DNA of 64,000 nucleotides from an uncultured Aquimarina sp. (GTDB lineage Bacteria; Bacteroidota; Bacteroidia; Flavobacteriales; Flavobacteriaceae): assembly GCA_947498595.1 (NCBI GenBank), contig CANMKX010000001.1, positions 124,001 to 188,000 on the forward strand, in the 5' to 3' direction. Shown piece by piece: positions 19,301-26,707 of this stretch. The first letter of the stretch is position 1; each line of letters starts with the position of its first letter. The notes below the pieces were generated by a model. It had not been told where the DNA came from, ran no database searches, and was given only the letters and a program-made list of their open reading frames with translations. The position numbers were made by a program, and so were the translations under genes.

Positions 19301-19455
19301 GTTTTGTTAATGGATTGCCTAACATTGATATTGCTAGAGAAATTGTGCCTGACAGAAAATACCAACATCCATATGAGCAATTACAAAAGGTAAATGGAGA
19401 CGGATTTAGTTATATCAAAATAGAAATCAATAACTATATAGGAAACCCTAAATGA
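16366..19455 (+). CDS. Large GT-C-like membrane protein (PTPS-related family) with extracytoplasmic domains
   Basis: 1029 residues. The N-terminal ~590 residues hold about ten or more membrane helices. The first loop carries DALIHLFFGNHYAENWFEP and YTGFTVMGYPPLVHQ, a signature I link to the '6-pyruvoyl-tetrahydropterin synthase-related' membrane family, which belongs to the GT-C fold; despite its name it is unrelated to pterin synthesis. Further helices lie near 560 and 615. Residues about 645-745 look like an NTF2-like domain (SENVLKAYYDALDFKEFERA ... RDGVWYIKP). The remainder is beta-rich and probably periplasmic. I infer a polyprenyl-phosphosugar-dependent transferase or polymer-handling protein. 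It overlaps the next gene by 4 bases (ATGA). Confidence 0.75.
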   Translation: MGNKANKYIISALLIGVAFHGTSIFYTLEYTYDALIHLFFGNHYAENWFEPWSYSWYTGFTVMGYPPLVHQTIGMLSHIGGLKFGLFTVAIIGIILFITGVYRFSLLMTSSRKAAGYAALLAVFSSSFVETLHVFGQLPSIVGVSILMHSLPEIYQWLKTGRIRFLITSLSLLSVTVCSHHVTPIFGMVFFIFPLIGMVLMDASREQVKTMKEVTFRIFLNTFFKHFWRIVKFGFGSLCLIIVCILPYWINTKNNPITQVPIPHGSRDNFLEVTSSGLVFFLIPWGVLLFFLPYIYYRYYSKRYLFFGLSMSLLFILGTGGTTPIPKMVLGDNAFNILTLDRFTLWGSIISLPLFGEFSYRFVEGDMKKLIQKKYGAVYHRIIGGLLVCFYVLMGIFTMSLGYFRPLQPQKIKMLPIVNFLNQDQHDKWRFLTLGFGDQMAWLSAQTKAMTVDGNYHSARRLPELTTRAIERLENSKFRGVEGIGSLQQFLTVPEKYNLKYIFSNDKFYDPILYFCGWQRLPQLENGIMVWEKLNVPPLSTILPYEDVPMFQKLMWGIIPLSTVLIAFILNIQMMWFRTLKVKVINEPEYRKFKNDYSKFSIKLLHIQHIWIGIVLLIMCYGAYIFYIKNHTQLTSENVLKAYYDALDFKEFERAHSYIDPEEEVTISQYMLEIAVSDGLLSSYAKMNAIETDITIKTDSTAKAIVKTNWVTPLEKIEKIFHHELIKRDGVWYIKPTSFDLDIPPDQFFSNNVTKFYNHGRRRVTTEQTHHEDVLKQPVLEILHAKLIHYHHRYAIVGELQNVDNTPADVVLKGVLYNEESKELANHNAKYHIKHKLMPREITSFRINFEGIAWSKSDQVIPEVFNPDEFTPLEFLEQPATFVLQGAGNVATSDLYKGVTIHDIEIINKTIKGVIFNTGFQESTIPQLLISFYDENKELIWVDHQFLKEGARPQRKQFFEYDLKRMPVITVLNDDISNSFVNGLPNIDIAREIVPDRKYQHPYEQLQKVNGDGFSYIKIEINNYIGNPK

Positions 19456-20684
19456 TTTATAAAAAGAGTATATATGTTATATGGCTAGCCCTATTCTTGA
19501 TAATAGGGGTAACCTATGCAACTTATAACTCAAATATAATAGAAGAAAAAATTACATTAATTACAAAAGAAAGAGTATTTAATGCTGGGGAAGATGTATC
19601 GTTGAAATTTAAGATAACAGCTCATGGTGAAACATTCCTTTTAATAGATGGATCGTATGGTATCACTATTGTACAAGCAACAAGAATAGATGATCATCTA
19701 ATATTTAATTTTCCTAAACATTTTATAGAACACAAGGGTGAAATAAGTTGGGAGTTAAGAATCAATAATCAATTTAAACAAAAGGGAAAGATTAAGATTA
19801 TTGCTAATGCAAAAACAAAGACATTGATAGAATCTTATTTTGGCCCACCTAGTATTATAGCAGGAGGTAGGGATTATGCAATGATGGTTACTATCCCCAC
19901 AGACAGTTATGATAATCCAGTAAAAGATCATACTCCCGTAGATATTAAACATCAATTTTTAAAAATTATAGATGAAGATCATTTAGATACAGATTATTTG
20001 ATTGCTTGGAAGAATATTTTTTCGTACACAAAATCAGGTAGAATACTTGTATCTACAGAATGCAACGAAACAGATTCTAAAGAGTTTACGACAATTGTTT
20101 ATGCAGATAATGCTGTTGATTTTACAATTGAAGCATTTAGGAAACATGAATTTGCTGATGGTAATCAAGTAACTTCGATTATGACTTCAATCATTAGAGA
20201 TCAATATGGAAATATAGTAACTGATGGAACTTATGTAGAATTTATTATAAGAAATAAAGAGAACAATGTTTTAAAAGCTGCTGGAACAACAATCCGTGGA
20301 GTTGCAGAAGCAAAAATGCTACATCCTGATCATGAAGAAGAGTGGAAAATTATTGCATATGTTACTGGGATGGCAAAGAGTAATGAATTGTTTTTAAAAT
20401 ATGCTCCCATAAAAACAGATTATGCTATAGAAATAACAGATAATAAAAGAACAATTACGGTAGGTCCATTAAAAAGTTTCATGAAACAAATAATACCTAA
20501 TGGTGCAGTTGTAACATTATATATCTATCAAAAAAATAAACTCGTAGATTATAAAGTAAGAACTTCTTTTAAAGGAAAAGTTAGTTTTGAATTAATAGAA
20601 GATTTCTATCCCGACGGAAATTATACACTAGAAATAGAAGCATTAGGTGTAAAAAAGCGAATTGAAAAATTGGAGTTATGGTAA
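19452..20684 (+). CDS. Membrane-anchored protein with Ig-like beta domains, unknown function
   Basis: 410 residues. One N-terminal hydrophobic helix (about 6-24, YVIWLALFLIIGVTYA) without a lipobox suggests a signal anchor. The rest is beta-strand-rich, with repeats resembling bacterial Ig/invasin-type modules: GEDVSLKFKITAHGE near 45, GGRDYAMMVTIPTDSYDNPVKD near 140, and GNQVTSIMTSIIRDQYGNIVTDGT near 235 (the RDQYGNxVTDG pattern is typical of Big_1-like domains). It has no catalytic motif. Start and stop overlap both neighbours (4 and 7 bases), so the three proteins are probably made in fixed proportion and may form one periplasmic complex (inference). Confidence 0.75.
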   Translation: MIYKKSIYVIWLALFLIIGVTYATYNSNIIEEKITLITKERVFNAGEDVSLKFKITAHGETFLLIDGSYGITIVQATRIDDHLIFNFPKHFIEHKGEISWELRINNQFKQKGKIKIIANAKTKTLIESYFGPPSIIAGGRDYAMMVTIPTDSYDNPVKDHTPVDIKHQFLKIIDEDHLDTDYLIAWKNIFSYTKSGRILVSTECNETDSKEFTTIVYADNAVDFTIEAFRKHEFADGNQVTSIMTSIIRDQYGNIVTDGTYVEFIIRNKENNVLKAAGTTIRGVAEAKMLHPDHEEEWKIIAYVTGMAKSNELFLKYAPIKTDYAIEITDNKRTITVGPLKSFMKQIIPNGAVVTLYIYQKNKLVDYKVRTSFKGKVSFELIEDFYPDGNYTLEIEALGVKKRIEKLELW

Positions 20685-22231
20685 AAAAGATGAATAAAAA
20701 TATATATAGAATAATTCTTATAGGATCATTTATAGGTATTAATGTCTTGATACTATTATCAATTAGCAGCGTTTTATCATATTTCAAAACAGGAGCAGAT
20801 CGTACAGCAATGCTACATCTTGATCTCGAAAATAAAGATGTATATCTACCAAAAGTGAAATGGAGATCAGTAGACAATCCTGGTAGACCTATGGAGGTTA
20901 AAACACAATATGAAATACAACAAGATTATTTGGATGCATGGTATGTAAGAAATGTAGCTTATAAAACCAATGACTCTTTTGGTTTGCAAGACTTTTATAC
21001 AGATAATGCAAGGAAAAAAGTTTTAAAATATATTAATGATAATGCTACTAAAGATATCACAATAGAAAACACCACATTATCACATAATCCAGAATTAGAT
21101 TTTTACAGTGCAGACGGACAATTAATTGTTTTTACAGATTATCAAGTAGAACAATTTAGAAGAATATATAAAGGAAAAGAAGTAGCTTTTGAAACTTTAG
21201 ATACAGCTAACTATAAAGTTTTAATGTTACTTGAAGATGGTTTTTGGAGAATAAGGCATATGATAAAAGAACCCGTTATAAAAATTTCGGACACCATTTT
21301 TGCAAACAAGTTTGCTAGTATACAAGAAAATAAAATTTTTATTAATAATGAACCATTTCAAATAAAAGGAATTAATTACTATCCTCAAGAGACACCATGG
21401 GATATGTTTGGAGATCAATTTGATATAGATAGAATAGCATCTGATTTTGATATTATTAAGGAAGCAAAACTTAATACGATTAGAATTTTTGTTCAATATG
21501 AAGATTTTGGAAAAGCTGAAGTTATACCAGAAAAATTAGAAAAATTGAGATTAGTTCTTGATACGGCACAGACTAAAAATTTAAAAGTCGTTGTAACATT
21601 ATTTGATTTTTATGGAGATTATTCCATTTTGGATTGGACATTAACGCATCGTCATGTAGAAAAGATAGTAACGACTTTTAAAGAACATCCATCAATTTTG
21701 GCATGGGATGTAAAAAATGAACCAGATTTAGATTTTGAAGCTAGAGGCAAAGAAAGCGTGATTGCGTGGTTACGAATGATTATAGTACAATTAAAAAAAT
21801 ATGATTCAAATCATTTAGTCACCATCGGGTGGTCGAATACCAAAGCTGCCGAATTATTACAAGATAAAATAGATTTAGTTTCGTTTCATTATTATTTAGA
21901 GTTAGATCAATTTGATACTGCATATACTATTCTTTCAAAAAAAACAGAGAAACCATTAATTTTACAAGAATTTGGAGTGTCTTCTAATTTTGGAATATTA
22001 AATCCATTTGGAACTTCAGAGAAAACACAAGCAAATTACTATAGAACCATGCAAACCAAAATGTCTATTCATGAACTTAACTATATGAGTTGGACATTGT
22101 ATGATTTTAACAATATCCCAACAAGTGTAGTTGGTAGCCTTCCTTGGAGAAAGAATAAACAGAAACATTTTGGATTTATTGATCAAAAAGGAAATAAAAA
22201 ACCAGCATTTAAGTTTATCACGAAGCAGTAA
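20678..22231 (+). CDS. Membrane-anchored GH5-like glycoside hydrolase with NTF2-like domain
   Basis: 517 residues. An N-terminal anchor (about 9-33) is followed by an NTF2-like domain at about 75-198 (QQDYLDAWYVRN ... LLEDGFWRIRHM). The catalytic (beta/alpha)8 domain (about 215-517) has the pattern of cellulase/mannanase family 5: GINYYP, FHYY (His404), acid/base Glu348 in WDVKNEPD and nucleophile Glu431 in ILQEFGVSS. It should cleave a beta-glucan/mannan-like chain at the outer face of the inner membrane. Such hydrolases often edit nascent exopolysaccharide (family knowledge). ATG 20678 overlaps the upstream gene; ATG 20690 is an alternative. It ends convergently, overlapping the next gene by 14 bases. 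Confidence 0.82.
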   Translation: MVKKMNKNIYRIILIGSFIGINVLILLSISSVLSYFKTGADRTAMLHLDLENKDVYLPKVKWRSVDNPGRPMEVKTQYEIQQDYLDAWYVRNVAYKTNDSFGLQDFYTDNARKKVLKYINDNATKDITIENTTLSHNPELDFYSADGQLIVFTDYQVEQFRRIYKGKEVAFETLDTANYKVLMLLEDGFWRIRHMIKEPVIKISDTIFANKFASIQENKIFINNEPFQIKGINYYPQETPWDMFGDQFDIDRIASDFDIIKEAKLNTIRIFVQYEDFGKAEVIPEKLEKLRLVLDTAQTKNLKVVVTLFDFYGDYSILDWTLTHRHVEKIVTTFKEHPSILAWDVKNEPDLDFEARGKESVIAWLRMIIVQLKKYDSNHLVTIGWSNTKAAELLQDKIDLVSFHYYLELDQFDTAYTILSKKTEKPLILQEFGVSSNFGILNPFGTSEKTQANYYRTMQTKMSIHELNYMSWTLYDFNNIPTSVVGSLPWRKNKQKHFGFIDQKGNKKPAFKFITKQ

Positions 22232-23438
22232 TTTCTTGTATTGATTTATTGACGTTAATTTCTTTTCTATTCATTAATTTGTAGAATTGCTGAAGGTATA
22301 AATCTGTGATATGACTCATAGGAAGTGCTGTTGCAGCTTTATAATTAGCACGACCTAATTCAACCCTATAAGCATCGTCCATTATGATTTTTTCTATGGC
22401 AAAAGCAAGACTATCTACGCTTGTAGGGATAAAGAATTCGCCTCGATAACCTTCATCTTTTATTAATAATTCTAGATCTCCTAGGTTGGGCATTACAACA
22501 GCTTTTCCGTAACTACCAGCTTGATGTAGTACACCAGAACTACCAGTAGTTGAGGTATATGGAAATACAACCATAGCACTCTCTTCAAATAAAGAAGGAA
22601 CATCTTTTTCGTCTACATAACCAGTAAATGTAATTTGAGGAACATCAATATAGTTCTCTTTAACGGCAGCTAAATATCCTTTTACATTTGGGTTGTCAGT
22701 TCCTGCAATAACAATTTCAATATTTTGATTTGTCCAAGTACGAACTTTTTGTATTGCTTCAATTAATATTTCAACTTTTTTATAGGTACCAAATTTACCA
22801 AATGTCATTACTTTAAGAGAACCTTTAGGGATTGAATATGAAGGCTCTTTAGGAATTTCAAAAGTTCCATGGGGGATTAGAACTACATTATTAGCATTGT
22901 ATTTGTTCTTTAAGATAGTGACGTATTTATCCATTGTAACCGCAACAATATCTGTAGACAAAATAATTTTGGTTAAGCTCGTACCAATGAAGTTATATAG
23001 TTTTTGAGCTAATTTATTTTCTGTAAAACCTGCTTTTTTGAGATCTACTTGCTCTAAGATATTATGTAATAAAACTATGGAAGGTATTTTTTTTAACTTA
23101 CATAATAAAGGAGTTAATAAACCCAAAGCAGCAGGAATTTTTTTATCACCAAATTTCATGAATTGTAAATTAAAAAGTATCGCATCAGGGCGAGTTTGTT
23201 TTACAACTTTAAGTATACTAAAAACATTACTATAGCTATTAAATTTCCAGCAAGATTTGATCGTTACTTTACATCCTTTTTCTTCAAAATCTATTACAGC
23301 TACATCTGATGCGATATCAGTTAAAAGTATAATTTCGGTAATATCATCCTTTTGTCTAAAGTTTTTTACTAAATGAAAAGCGTATTCATTTAATGTCACT
23401 TTACTAGGTGGGTATGAAGTTACGATAGCTAATTTCAT
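22218..23438 (-). CDS. Glycosyltransferase family 4
   Basis: 406 residues in the GT-B fold. The N-terminal Rossmann domain starts MKLAIVTSYPPSKVTLNEYAF. The C-terminal donor-binding domain has SLKVMTFGKFGTYKKVEILIEAI, ITFTGYVDEKDVPSLFEES and PYTSTTGSSGVLHQAGSYGKAVV, which correspond to the usual GT4 nucleotide-sugar site, although the classical EX7E is replaced by a serine/glycine-rich version. Cytoplasmic or peripheral at the inner membrane. It is the last gene of a STAS-STAS-flippase-GT4 run on the - strand (43 bases from the flippase gene). Confidence 0.85.
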   Translation of the reverse strand: MKLAIVTSYPPSKVTLNEYAFHLVKNFRQKDDITEIILLTDIASDVAVIDFEEKGCKVTIKSCWKFNSYSNVFSILKVVKQTRPDAILFNLQFMKFGDKKIPAALGLLTPLLCKLKKIPSIVLLHNILEQVDLKKAGFTENKLAQKLYNFIGTSLTKIILSTDIVAVTMDKYVTILKNKYNANNVVLIPHGTFEIPKEPSYSIPKGSLKVMTFGKFGTYKKVEILIEAIQKVRTWTNQNIEIVIAGTDNPNVKGYLAAVKENYIDVPQITFTGYVDEKDVPSLFEESAMVVFPYTSTTGSSGVLHQAGSYGKAVVMPNLGDLELLIKDEGYRGEFFIPTSVDSLAFAIEKIIMDDAYRVELGRANYKAATALPMSHITDLYLQQFYKLMNRKEINVNKSIQEITAS

Positions 23439-23481
23439 AGATTTTTAATTTAAAGATTTAAATATTTAGTTTGTTAATATT

Positions 23482-24756
23482 TTAATTATCAGTAGATAAT
23501 GTGTCTGTAATCTTGATGTTTTTCGATTTACTAAAAAATAATATTTGAGCTATTAAAAGTATTGCCATTGCAATGATTTGCATTACGACAACTTGTTCTA
23601 GGCTTTGATGAAAAACTGCAACTAGAGCAATTTGTAAGATTCCTAATAGACCTGATAGTATAACTGGAACGTATCGATCTAATGATAAAAAATAATAAGC
23701 GAATATATTTGAGATAGCAAACAACGAAGTCGCTATAGCGTATTTCCATAACAAAGGAGCAATGTATATAAACTGATCTCCAAACATGATGTTAATAATC
23801 AATTCTGGAAATAAATAGCAACCTACAACTATAACAGTAGATAGTATTGTAATATATAATACATATTTTATTAATATAGAAGTATGTTCTTCTCCGTCTT
23901 TGTGTTTTTGAACAACTTTAGGGAGTAACAACATGACAAACATCCATGCGACAAAATAAACAACGCGACCAATAAGAGCTAATGAAGCATAAAGACCAGC
24001 ATTATAAGAATCAAAATAGTGTTTAACCATAAGGATATCACTATTATTAATCAAAATCTGAGTTAGTTCATAAAAAGCAGTTAAAACAAAAAATGTAACT
24101 ACTTTTTTATGATCGCCAGAAGATAAATTCTTTTTAATTTTAAAAGATATGTTTTCTGACCGAAAAGGAATCAAACCAAAAATAAACGAGATTGAAATCC
24201 CTATTGCAATAACTATAGAAGATTGTATATTTAATAAATAAATAAATAATAGCGTAAAGACTAATCGGCTTAGCATTTCACTTTGATAAGTAACAGCAAG
24301 ACTATCAAACTTCTTATTTCCTTGAAAAATACCTCTATTAACGCTCATTAAAAAATAAATAGGAACGCCTATTCCAAAAATAATAAACATATAATTAGAT
24401 TGTGTATTAAATAGCATTTGTAATTCTGGAGCAAAAGCAATAATTGCAATGCCGATAAAAACACCAATAATAGTGGCATATTTATAAATGATATTAATAA
24501 AAGTTTTAAAAACATCATTAGTAAATAATACAGAAAACTTTGCAGTTGCTAATTGAAAGGTCATGGCAGCAAAAGACAACACCAACAAAAATGTAATCAA
24601 TACAGCAGCATCTGCAAATTGTTCTGGACCAAGAATTCTCCCTAAAATTAAATTATAAAGATAATTTCCTGCATTGACAAGAATCACACTAATCATAAAC
24701 TTTTGTTCAGGAGTAAGTGTCTTTATAATCGTATTGGTTATATTAGTAATAATCAT
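23482..24756 (-). CDS. Wzx/MATE-type polysaccharide flippase
   Basis: 424 residues with about twelve predicted membrane helices and no soluble domain. It matches the polysaccharide biosynthesis/oligosaccharide flippase families: an early YNLILGRILGPEQFADAAVL segment and KVVQKHKDGEEHTSIL in the central cytoplasmic loop. It is expected to translocate lipid-linked oligosaccharide across the inner membrane. Its start overlaps the upstream STAS gene by 14 bases, suggesting translational coupling of exporter and STAS protein. No Wzy-type polymerase is recognisable in the window. Confidence 0.83.
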   Translation of the reverse strand: MIITNITNTIIKTLTPEQKFMISVILVNAGNYLYNLILGRILGPEQFADAAVLITFLLVLSFAAMTFQLATAKFSVLFTNDVFKTFINIIYKYATIIGVFIGIAIIAFAPELQMLFNTQSNYMFIIFGIGVPIYFLMSVNRGIFQGNKKFDSLAVTYQSEMLSRLVFTLLFIYLLNIQSSIVIAIGISISFIFGLIPFRSENISFKIKKNLSSGDHKKVVTFFVLTAFYELTQILINNSDILMVKHYFDSYNAGLYASLALIGRVVYFVAWMFVMLLLPKVVQKHKDGEEHTSILIKYVLYITILSTVIVVGCYLFPELIINIMFGDQFIYIAPLLWKYAIATSLFAISNIFAYYFLSLDRYVPVILSGLLGILQIALVAVFHQSLEQVVVMQIIAMAILLIAQILFFSKSKNIKITDTLSTDN

Positions 24757-25048
24757 TTTTGAAGATATAATTCATTTGACTTTCGACGAACATGGTTTTA
24801 ATATTTTGATTCTTTTTACCAAGAACAAAAAGAATCTTACTTCTTCTTTTGGCTTTAGAATATATTTCTAACAAGACGCAAAGTGCTGAATTATCAATTT
24901 TTGTAACCTTTGAAAGACACATGATAACCTCTTCATAATGATCTAATAGGTAATTAAATTTTTCTCTGACAATAGAGGAGTTTTTAACAGTAAAATCTCC
25001 TTCTATTTCATAAGTTCCCATTTTATTGTTTATTTGTAAAGTGCTCAT
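24743..25048 (-). CDS. Single-domain STAS protein A
   Basis: 101 residues forming one STAS domain, as in anti-sigma-factor antagonists. The phosphorylatable serine position is Ser54 in KIDNSALCVLLEIYSKAK, so the switch residue is kept. It is clearly paralogous to the next upstream protein, including the C-terminal MNYIFKNDYY compared with MNFILRNDFV. There is no anti-sigma kinase or phosphatase in the window. Stand-alone STAS proteins inside exopolysaccharide loci, such as SypA of Vibrio fischeri, act as phosphorylation-controlled switches; a similar role here is inference. Confidence 0.85.
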   Translation of the reverse strand: MSTLQINNKMGTYEIEGDFTVKNSSIVREKFNYLLDHYEEVIMCLSKVTKIDNSALCVLLEIYSKAKRRSKILFVLGKKNQNIKTMFVESQMNYIFKNDYY

Positions 25049-25066
25049 AAGTATAGAATTTAAAGA

Positions 25067-25369
25067 TTAAACAAAATCGTTTCTTAAAATGAAATTCATT
25101 TTAGTGTGATTAAAAACCTGTTGAATATTTTTATTTTCTTTACCGATGATAGATAGTATTTTATTTTTTTTCATTGCCTTTCTATACAATAGAGCTAAGG
25201 TATTAACACCAGATACATCAATCTTTTTGACTTTTTCGATTGATATGATTAAAGAATCTGATTGCTCTATTAAGCATTCAAAATAATTTTGCAATGATTT
25301 TACATTTTCAAATATTAATTTTCCATTAATTTCGAAAATCCCTTGATTATTAGTAATTTTTAAAGCCAT
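25067..25369 (-). CDS. Single-domain STAS protein B
   Basis: 100 residues from ATG 25369 (MALKITNNQGIFEINGK). The open frame extends 11 codons further, but that would lie at or before the predicted transcription start (box at 25400-25407). The switch serine is Ser53 in KIDVSGVNTLALLYRKAM. The gap to STAS A is 18 bases, so the pair is co-transcribed and most likely arose by tandem duplication. A glycine follows the serine here, as in SpoIIAA-type antagonists, while STAS A has alanine; the two may answer to different kinases. Confidence 0.83.
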   Translation of the reverse strand: MALKITNNQGIFEINGKLIFENVKSLQNYFECLIEQSDSLIISIEKVKKIDVSGVNTLALLYRKAMKKNKILSIIGKENKNIQQVFNHTKMNFILRNDFV

Positions 25370-25399
25370 GATATTTTTTTTTTTAGAATTGTTATATTG

Positions 25400-25407
25400 C
25401 AAATATC
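25400..25407 (-). promoter_or_regulatory. Probable -7 box for the STAS-flippase-GT4 operon
   Basis: GATATTTG on the - strand differs from TAnnTTTG at one base and is followed by GCAAT, exactly as in the hisS promoter (40557-40564). It determines the choice of the STAS B start. Confidence 0.42.
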
Positions 25408-25472
25408 AATTTAGAATCATGGGTTTACGTTTAAAACTCGACGAGTGGGGGACAAGTTAGGACGAATAGTAA

Positions 25473-26282
25473 TTATTGTATCATAAAGTAATTTGTTTTA
25501 AGTGAATAAATAGACGACGCACTTTTTTTACGATTTCTGAACCTGAAATAAGCGATCCAAATCATGAATAAGTTTAAAGGAATTAATAAAGAATCCTTTA
25601 AAGATATTTTTGAACCTTCTACTTCAATCCAGTTTTCTAATGGTTCTTCTTTAATTGATTGTACCAATTGCTTTTTTCCTAAATGATGTTTTAATCGTAA
25701 GAAAATCTCAACGTCAAATAACCATTTACTTAAAAAACTTTTGTTGTACACTTCAGGAACAATTTCTCTTTTAAAGACCTTAGCTCCACATTGAGTATCT
25801 TGAATTGGCAATCCCAAAATAAATCTAATGAAGAAACTAACTATAGATGAAAACGCTTTTCTGAAATAATTACGTTTAATATTATTAGATGTTTCTCCCT
25901 TTCTTGATCCAAATATCATAGATAAATTTTCATTATGATTTAGTTTTGTCACTAAAGCATCAAGGTCTTTCAACGATGTAGATAAATCAGCATCAATAAA
26001 AGCTACATTATCTATATATTGTAATGTGTTAAAATATTGAGCACCTGTTCTTACAGCTGCGGCTTTTCCCTTATTAGTTTCAAGATGAATAGCTTTAATC
26101 TTTAATGGATTAAATTTCTGTAAACGATTTAATAACGTTTTTGTATCATCATTACTTCCATCATTGACAAAACATAGATAATATGAATTATCTTCACTTA
26201 TAAACGATTTAAATTTTTCAACAGGAAGTCTTTTATATTCATTATAACAAGGAATAATTATACCAGTAATTTTTTTTCTCAT
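25473..26282 (-). CDS. Alg5-like polyprenyl-phosphate glycosyltransferase, copy 2
   Basis: 269 residues, GT2. PCYNEYKRLP (11-20), NDGSND (40-45), GKAAAVRTG (72-80), DADLS (97-101), FGSRKGE and QDTQCGAKVFKREIVPE align residue for residue with copy 1 at 15367. SKWLFDVEIFLRLKHH is the Alg5-like acceptor-side segment. No transmembrane helix. Expected product: a polyprenyl-phosphate hexose. It lies in the same direction as the STAS operon, 70-103 bases upstream, and is probably a separate unit. Confidence 0.87.
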   Translation of the reverse strand: MRKKITGIIIPCYNEYKRLPVEKFKSFISEDNSYYLCFVNDGSNDDTKTLLNRLQKFNPLKIKAIHLETNKGKAAAVRTGAQYFNTLQYIDNVAFIDADLSTSLKDLDALVTKLNHNENLSMIFGSRKGETSNNIKRNYFRKAFSSIVSFFIRFILGLPIQDTQCGAKVFKREIVPEVYNKSFLSKWLFDVEIFLRLKHHLGKKQLVQSIKEEPLENWIEVEGSKISLKDSLLIPLNLFMIWIAYFRFRNRKKSASSIYSLKTNYFMIQ

Positions 26283-26707
26283 AAGTAGGTTTTTATGTAA
26301 ATGTTCAATTTGGTAAATGGGTAAAAGGATGTTTTTTGTTTTTTTTCATTTTTATAGTTAAACAATCGTTTTTATGTATAATCACGTTTTTTAGACTTGG
26401 GGAATAAAAAATGTTTTATACTAGAAATAAAAGATCTTAATATCTGTGTTTCAGTTAGTTGTAAATTTAGAATGGTTTTTTGAATTTGCTCAATGGTTAA
26501 TCCGTAAACTTTATAAGGATTAAATGCTTAATAAGGTTAATCAACGATTATATGAACCTATCTATGTTTTTTTAACATAATTTAATATATTTTTAGTAGG
26601 ATTATTACTACAAAAATAATAATTCAATAAAACTGTAAAATATTAGAATACAATAGATTAGATTTAGTAACTTAATAAACGGTAATCACGATCAAAAAAA
26701 TCATCAG
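26283..26707. other. 425-base divergent intergenic region
   Basis: It separates the - strand Alg5-like copy 2 from the + strand TPR/barrel gene. No credible open frame. It contains two copies of GGTTAATC (26495-26502 and 26535-26542) and a weak hairpin TTAATCC/GGATTAA (26497-26503 with 26517-26523). TAGATTTA at 26659-26666 is a possible -7 box for the + strand gene. The length suggests regulatory content beyond two minimal promoters, but no known operator is recognisable. Confidence 0.45.

Noticed and set aside
16366-19455. Pterin biosynthesis, suggested by the PTPS-related family name
   Set aside because: The protein is a polytopic membrane protein without the zinc-histidine motif of 6-pyruvoyl-tetrahydropterin synthase; the family name is historical.
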